A stretch of DNA of 64,000 nt from SIG299 sp045531895. Lineage in GTDB: Bacteria > Bacillota > Clostridia > Lachnospirales > Lachnospiraceae. Positions 59,751 through 64,000 of this stretch are shown one piece after another. A program made the position numbers and the translations under genes. Below the pieces are notes generated by a model that saw nothing but the letters and a program-made list of their open reading frames with translations, did not search any database and was not told the DNA's origin. The DNA lies in NCBI GenBank assembly GCA_045531895.1, contig JAZSEW010000026.1, positions 35,507 through 99,506 on the forward strand, written 5' to 3'. The first letter of the stretch is position 1. The number at the start of each line of letters is the position of its first letter.

Positions 59751-61647
59751 ATCAAAAGATAAATGTATCAGTTTTGTGTTAACCTTATGCTCGCTGTTTG
59801 GCATATGCGTATCAAATAATTGCTATACGGTGGATGGAAAACTATACGAGGAACTGGGTGGCGGCTGGAACGGGTGGCTTTGGAAAATTCAGAAAAGCTT
59901 ACAACAGCTGGGATATGAGGAACTATGCATTGGTATATTACTCTACTTTGCATTTTTGTATTTATTACCGAAAGTAAAGAAAAATCTTTCACTGTGGAAT
60001 ATTTTGTTTGGTGCTGTGTCGGCGTTGATTCTCTTGCTGTGCGAAAGCTATTATCATGATAATAACTGGGACAGAGTGTTCGGAAACGGAACAGCAGTAC
60101 TTCTTTCCATTGTCAGGGGAATAGGAATAGCAATACCTGCTTCAATCCTTTTTTCGCTTGTCAGTGAAATTCAGGTATTTACGAAAGATAAAAGTGAAAA
60201 AAGTACATGGAAGCAATTTTTTGTTATATTTGCATCGGTGATGGTGGCATGGACTCCTTATCTGATTATTATGTTTCCGGGAAATGTAAGTGCGGATGCT
60301 ACAGATGCGATAGCACAGGTGCTTGGATACGAAGAATACTGTTGGACAGTAAAATCAGTCTTCCAGACCCGCCCGGATATGCTCTTAAATAATCATCATC
60401 CGGTATTGTATACAATGATATTAGCCTTTTTTGTAAAGGTGGGAGAGTGGCTGGGGTCCTATGCATGGGGACTGGAATTATATTGCATTATACAGAGCAT
60501 ATGTTTTGCAGCTTCCGGCGCATATTTGATTTGCTATCTTAGAGAACTTGGTGTAAAAAAAGGGGTCTATATAGGGAGCTGGCTGTTTTTTGCATTGAAT
60601 CCATTGTTCCCTTTGTGGGGGGCTACTGTAGTAAAGGATGTTCCGTTTTCCTTTGTTATGCTGCTGTTTGTGATTTTTCTGAAAAAGGCAGTGGATACAT
60701 CTGAATTTAAATTCAGAAAGCATGGTTTGCCATTGATGATTAGTGCGTTATTTCTTATGCTTATCAGAAATAACGGTACCTATATTTTGCTGGTACTCCT
60801 GCCTTTTGTATTGCTTGGCTATAGAAAAGATAAAAAGAAAGCGATACATCTTTTTGCGGTGCTTGGAACATCGTTACTTATTGTTTTGGTAGGAATTCAG
60901 GGGATTTTGTTTTCCTGTCTGGAGATTCCGAAAGGAAGCCGGAGAGAGGTTTTGTCGGTTCCTGTGCAGCAGATTGCAAGAACCATTACGGAGTATGATG
61001 ATTTTACTGAGGAAGAAGAAAGCAGTATTTTGGCCGTACTTGGTTTGAGGGCAGACAGTATAGAAAAATTGAGTGAGAAATATAATCCAATGTTAGCAGA
61101 TCCGGTAAAAAACAGTTATGATAAAAACTGTACATCCGCGGAATTCAAAGAATTTTTGAGAGTATGGTTGCGGGGATTGTTAAGACATCCGGATTCTTAT
61201 GTGGAAGCATTTTTGAATTTGAATTACAGTTGGTTTTCCATGGACAGTGTGAGAGATTTCCATTATTACAATGGTATTATGGAGGATGAATTATCAATTA
61301 TGCTGCCGGGAGCAGAACTTCCGAAGAGTCTTGCTTCTGCCAGAAAAGCGGTATGGAGAGTTGTGGCGATATTAGAAAAGATTCCATTGACACAATGTTT
61401 TATTGAATTTTCCGTATATACATGGTTTTATGTGATTTGCCTGCTGATGATGCTGAAAAAGAAACGCTATTCAGAACTATTATGTACAGGTGCTCTTTAT
61501 GTGAATTATCTGATTTGCTTTGTGGGACCGGTTGCATATACAAGATATGCACTTCCTATGATTGCATGTGCACCATTTGTTTTGGCAATGACCTTTAAAC
61601 GTGAGGAAGAAAATGAAATAGCTGTTTCAGAGAATACTATGGAATAA
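59737..61647 (+). CDS. DUF6020 family membrane protein, putative GT-C glycosyltransferase
   Basis: The 636-aa protein has about 12 membrane helices and a large external loop (about 190-240) with VSADATDAIAQVLGYEEYCW and NNHHPVLYTM. These are features of DUF6020, presumed GT-C-type transferases that take sugars from polyprenyl-phosphate donors. A second soluble region lies at about 410-530. AAAGGAG is within the end of the GT2 gene, so the two are translationally coupled. The acceptor could be teichoic acid, wall polymer or a protein. Confidence 0.78.
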   Translation: MNCSKSKDKCISFVLTLCSLFGICVSNNCYTVDGKLYEELGGGWNGWLWKIQKSLQQLGYEELCIGILLYFAFLYLLPKVKKNLSLWNILFGAVSALILLLCESYYHDNNWDRVFGNGTAVLLSIVRGIGIAIPASILFSLVSEIQVFTKDKSEKSTWKQFFVIFASVMVAWTPYLIIMFPGNVSADATDAIAQVLGYEEYCWTVKSVFQTRPDMLLNNHHPVLYTMILAFFVKVGEWLGSYAWGLELYCIIQSICFAASGAYLICYLRELGVKKGVYIGSWLFFALNPLFPLWGATVVKDVPFSFVMLLFVIFLKKAVDTSEFKFRKHGLPLMISALFLMLIRNNGTYILLVLLPFVLLGYRKDKKKAIHLFAVLGTSLLIVLVGIQGILFSCLEIPKGSRREVLSVPVQQIARTITEYDDFTEEEESSILAVLGLRADSIEKLSEKYNPMLADPVKNSYDKNCTSAEFKEFLRVWLRGLLRHPDSYVEAFLNLNYSWFSMDSVRDFHYYNGIMEDELSIMLPGAELPKSLASARKAVWRVVAILEKIPLTQCFIEFSVYTWFYVICLLMMLKKKRYSELLCTGALYVNYLICFVGPVAYTRYALPMIACAPFVLAMTFKREEENEIAVSENTME

Positions 61648-61653
61648 ATGTAG

Positions 61654-61682
61654 TTGACATTTTTACAAATCTCAAGTATAAT
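61654..61682 (+). promoter_or_regulatory. Consensus sigma-A promoter of the glyS T-box leader
   Basis: TTGACA (61654-61659), a 17-nt spacer and TATAAT (61677-61682) match the sigma-A consensus exactly in both hexamers. Confidence 0.93.
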
Positions 61683-61694
61683 TGCCCCATAGTT

Positions 61695-61940
61695 AAACGG
61701 CTGTGAAGAGGAGTAGTACACATACAGGATGGTTTAGAGAGAAGATGGCTGGTGAAAATCTTCCCAAAATGTAGTGGAAAGGCGCCTTGGAGCTTTGGTT
61801 TTGAACAGTGTAGAGGGTTCAAATTCCCCTCTCGCAAAGTAGAGACCAACGTAATCCTTCGTTACAGGAATCTTAAGAGCATGGAAAATCAGTAAAACCT
61901 ATTTTCCATGAAGCTAGGTGGAACCACGGACATTAAATTT
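61695..61940 (+). promoter_or_regulatory. Glycine T-box riboswitch
   Basis: The leader has the T-box order: a Stem I start with GAAGAGGAGTAGTACA, an AGAGAGAAGATGG distal region with CTGGTGAAAATC opposite, and a specifier region where GAAAGGCGCCTTGGAGC gives GGC (Gly) at 61781-61783. The conserved T-box sequence AGGTGGAACCACGG lies at 61916-61929. Uncharged tRNA-Gly would stabilise the antiterminator and allow glyS transcription. The specifier assignment fits the downstream gene but is by eye. Confidence 0.93.
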
Positions 61941-61944
61941 GTTC

Positions 61945-61987
61945 GCCCTAAGCAGACAAGACACTTGTTCTGCTTAGGGCGTTTTCT
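61945..61987 (+). terminator. T-box controlled terminator
   Basis: GCCCTAAGCAGA (61945-61956) and TCTGCTTAGGGC (ending 61980) form a 12-bp perfect stem, extended by CAAG/CTTG with one bulge, followed by GTTTTCT. It is the terminator that competes with the T-box antiterminator. Confidence 0.9.
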
Positions 61988-62364
61988 ATTCTTAGACTTA
62001 TATTTTAAACGGGCCTTGGAATATGAATTTACCTTTATCGCAGAACAAACATGGATATTTCTTTTATTCTCTTTTGGAAAATTTAAGCAAGAATATTTCT
62101 GTGACCTGCGGCTTAGTGGAGAATATATAGATTTTCAAATATTTTGCTTTGGAATCAGCAATTTTCCAACAGGACGTTGGAAAAAGGACTGACTGAGCCA
62201 TGGATGGCGAATTCAGTCCGATTGCGTCGCTTGAAATGATGTGAATGCAAAATGTTTAGAAAATCATATATTCGTAACGTGAAGCAGGGCATAGAAATAT
62301 TCTTGATTAAATTGTAAAAGAAAATGAAAGAAACACTTTTGAAAGAGAGAAAGGAGAATTCACT
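61988..62364 (+). other. Unusually long spacer between T-box terminator and glyS
   Basis: This 377-nt AT-rich interval has no convincing gene. An open frame of 94 codons starting at 61908 begins inside the T-box and lacks a ribosome site. The interval holds the palindromic element at 62162-62219 and ends with AAAGGAGAATTC, the glyS ribosome site. No second good promoter is seen. Confidence 0.6.
62162..62219. repeat. Double-hairpin palindromic element upstream of glyS
   Basis: TTTTCCAAC-AGGAC-GTTGGAAAA (62162-62184) is followed at once by GGACTGA (62186-62192) pairing with TCAGTCC (62213-62219) around an inner perfect GCCAT-GG-ATGGC (62197-62208). The compact layout recalls the other palindromic elements of the window. 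Confidence 0.6.
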
Positions 62365-63753
62365 ATGGAAAAAACCATGGACAAAATCATCGCTCTGGCA
62401 AAGAACAGAGGCTTTGTGTACCCGGGCTCCGAAATCTACGGCGGTCTGGCAAACACCTGGGATTACGGTAATCTCGGTGTAGAATTAAAGAATAACGTAA
62501 AGAAGGCATGGTGGAGCAAGTTCATCCAGGAAAACCCATACAACGTAGGTGTGGACTGTGCCATTCTTATGAACCCACAGACATGGGTTGCCAGCGGTCA
62601 CCTTGGCGGCTTTGCAGACCCTCTCATGGACTGTAAAGAATGTAAGGAGCGTTTCCGTGCCGATAAGTTAATTGAAGACTACGGCTTCGAAAACAAGATT
62701 ACTTTTGATAAGGCAATTGATGCATGGACCCATGAAGAAATGAAGGCTTATATTGACGAGCACGGCATTGACTGCCCAAGCTGCGGTAAGCACAACTTCA
62801 CTGATATCCGTCAGTTCAACCTGATGTTCAAGACCTTCCAGGGTGTAACTGAAGATGCAAAGAACATTGTATACCTTCGTCCGGAAACCGCACAGGGTAT
62901 TTTCGTAAACTTTAAGAACGTACAGAGAACTTCCAGAAAGAAGATTCCGTTTGGTATCGGTCAGATTGGTAAGTCCTTCCGTAATGAAATCACTCCTGGT
63001 AACTTTACTTTCCGTACCAGAGAATTTGAGCAGATGGAATTAGAGTTCTTCTGTGAGCCGGATACTGACCTTGAATGGTTTGCATACTGGAAGAAGTTCT
63101 GTATCGACTGGTTACAGACTCTTGGCATCAAGCCGGAAGAAATGCGCGTACGTGACCATGATCCGGAAGAACTTTGCTTCTATTCCAAGGCAACTACAGA
63201 CATCGAGTTCCTGTTCCCATTCGGCTGGGGCGAGCTTTGGGGTATTGCCGACAGAACCGACTATGACTTAACACAGCATCAGAATACTTCCGGTCAGGAT
63301 ATGACCTACTTTGACGATGAGAAGAAGGAAAAGTACGTTCCATACGTAGTTGAGCCATCTCTTGGTGCAGATCGCGTAACGCTTGCTTTCCTTTGTGCAG
63401 CGTATGATGAAGAAGAGATTGCAGAGGGCGATGTTCGTACCGTGCTTCACTTCCATCCGGCACTTGCACCGGTGAAGATTGGTGTGCTTCCTCTTTCCAA
63501 GAAGCTCTCCGAAGGTGCAGAAAAGATTTACATGGAACTTTCCAAGTACTACAACTGTGAATTCGATGACAGAGGCAACATCGGTAAGAGATATCGTCGT
63601 CAGGACGAAATCGGTACTCCGTTCTGTATCACTTATGACTTCGAGTCCGAAGAAGACGGTGCTGTTACCGTTCGTGACCGTGATACCATGGCTCAGGAGC
63701 GCGTAAAGATTGAAGACTTAAAGGCTTACTTCGAGAAGAAGTTTGAGTGGTAA
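62365..63753 (+). CDS. glyS: Glycyl-tRNA synthetase (homodimeric class II)
   Basis: This synthetase charges tRNA-Gly. The 462-aa protein is of the alpha-2 type, unlike the alpha2-beta2 form of E. coli. Motif-like regions are FVYPGSEIYGGLANTWDYGNLGVELK at the start, FGIGQIGKSFRNEITPGNFTFRTREFEQMELEFF (motif 2), GWGELWGIADRTDYDL and SLGADRVTLAFL (motif 3), and the C-terminal anticodon-binding domain. AAAGGAGAATTC precedes the ATG. It is controlled by the upstream T-box. Codon use is strongly optimised. Confidence 0.97.
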   Translation: MEKTMDKIIALAKNRGFVYPGSEIYGGLANTWDYGNLGVELKNNVKKAWWSKFIQENPYNVGVDCAILMNPQTWVASGHLGGFADPLMDCKECKERFRADKLIEDYGFENKITFDKAIDAWTHEEMKAYIDEHGIDCPSCGKHNFTDIRQFNLMFKTFQGVTEDAKNIVYLRPETAQGIFVNFKNVQRTSRKKIPFGIGQIGKSFRNEITPGNFTFRTREFEQMELEFFCEPDTDLEWFAYWKKFCIDWLQTLGIKPEEMRVRDHDPEELCFYSKATTDIEFLFPFGWGELWGIADRTDYDLTQHQNTSGQDMTYFDDEKKEKYVPYVVEPSLGADRVTLAFLCAAYDEEEIAEGDVRTVLHFHPALAPVKIGVLPLSKKLSEGAEKIYMELSKYYNCEFDDRGNIGKRYRRQDEIGTPFCITYDFESEEDGAVTVRDRDTMAQERVKIEDLKAYFEKKFEW

Positions 63754-63772
63754 TTAGTGTAAGCGTTTACAT

Positions 63773-63802
63773 CAAAAAACGTGAAAAAATCGGCGTTTTT
63801 TG
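63773..63802 (+). terminator. Weak terminator after glyS
   Basis: CAAAAAACG (63773-63781) pairs perfectly with CGTTTTTTG (63794-63802) around a 12-nt loop. The stem is AT-rich, with the T-run inside its 3' arm. Confidence 0.5.
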
Positions 63803-63832
63803 AAAAAAAGTGTTTTATTTTTAACGAACTTA

Positions 63833-63841
63833 TGTTATAAT
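63833..63841 (+). promoter_or_regulatory. Extended -10 promoter of ppdK
   Basis: TGT followed by a perfect TATAAT (63836-63841) lies about 120 nt upstream of the ppdK start. The -35 region is T-rich and weak. Confidence 0.6.
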
Positions 63842-63962
63842 GGGCATTGTGGTGACAGAACTTGTATACATATACAGCGTTGTCTATCAAGCAAATAGTT
63901 CTGTTAAAATTAACAAATAAGCAGGACAAACCTGCGCACAACAAATTTAGGAGGATATTACC

Positions 63963-64000
63963 ATGGCAAGAAAATGGGTATACTTGTTCAGCGAAGGTAA
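63963..64000 (+). CDS. ppdK: Pyruvate, phosphate dikinase, N-terminal start (partial)
   Basis: The ATG at 63963 follows AGGAGGATATT and reads MARKWVYLFSEG up to the window end. This is the characteristic opening of pyruvate, phosphate dikinase in Clostridia, an enzyme that interconverts pyruvate, ATP and phosphate with phosphoenolpyruvate, AMP and pyrophosphate. Only 12 complete codons are visible, so the call rests on this short but distinctive N-terminus. Confidence 0.7.
   Translation, partial: MARKWVYLFSEG

Noticed and set aside
61908..62192. 94-codon open frame after the T-box
   Set aside because: Its start lies in the antiterminator, it runs through the terminator, has no ribosome site and a low-complexity F/L-rich product.
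1..64000. CRISPR arrays, insertion sequences, phage genes, rRNA or tRNA genes
   Set aside because: No regularly spaced direct repeats, transposase, integrase or phage structural frames, and no RNA-gene signatures were seen on reading the window.

Overview
The window looks like a core-genome segment of a low-to-moderate GC Gram-positive anaerobe of class Clostridia, most likely a Lachnospiraceae member. This is an inference from strong AGGAGG-type ribosome sites, CIRCE control of groESL, the DUF1385-prmC-prfA and era-yqzL-recO gene orders, and families typical of that group (DUF4364, DUF6062, DUF2225, DUF6020, VTC/DUF4956). No rRNA, tRNA, CRISPR array, insertion sequence, phage gene or complete mobile element was recognised.

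Layout. 0-6 kb: protein quality control (trigger factor end, clpP, clpX, lon) leading into the ribosome-assembly GTPase gene engB and a YczE-like membrane protein. 5.9-7.4 kb (minus strand): a TIGR01212 radical SAM enzyme and DUF4364, divergent from rho. 7.5-12.9 kb: rho, rpmE, DUF1385, prmC, prfA (transcription and translation termination). 13-19.3 kb: a signalling cluster with a TraX/7TM/PAS/GGDEF fusion, a hybrid histidine kinase and a response regulator. 19.3-22.8 kb: an AraC regulator, an EAL phosphodiesterase and a 69-aa orphan. 22.9-25.8 kb: KtrB/KtrA potassium uptake and a SpoU methyltransferase. 25.9-32.5 kb: a coiled-coil membrane protein, VTC polyphosphate polymerase with DUF4956, dapF, an LTA-synthase-like enzyme and a C39 lipoprotein. 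32.5-37.6 kb: mostly minus-strand genes (dCMP deaminase, TIGR01906, FliK-like, LURP-one-like) around an unknown membrane-anchored protein. 37.9-43.7 kb: S66 peptidase, DUF3810, glnS, DUF2225, DUF6062. 43.7-45.9 kb: CIRCE-groES-groEL. 45.9-47.5 kb: a non-coding stretch rich in inverted repeats, then an AT-rich glyoxalase-fold gene and a P-loop protein. 47.6-51.6 kb: a PAS-GGDEF cyclase, DUF6106, guaB and a PilZ protein. 51.7-56.7 kb: M16C protease, era, a YqzL-like gene, recO. 56.7-61.7 kb: CotH lipoprotein, GT2 glycosyltransferase, DUF6020. 61.7-64 kb: a glycine T-box leader, glyS, and the start of pyruvate phosphate dikinase.

Together the genes are mostly housekeeping. The most distinctive content is a cyclic-di-GMP network (two GGDEF cyclases, one EAL enzyme, one PilZ effector, with one cyclase fused to a TraX-like membrane domain beside a phosphorelay), a Rho factor with a Q/P-rich insertion, and four compact intergenic elements built from nested perfect inverted repeats (near 37.7, 44.1, 46.1 and 62.2 kb). 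No convincing wholly new defence or mobile system was found. The TraX-GGDEF locus and the palindromic elements are the best candidates for something undescribed.
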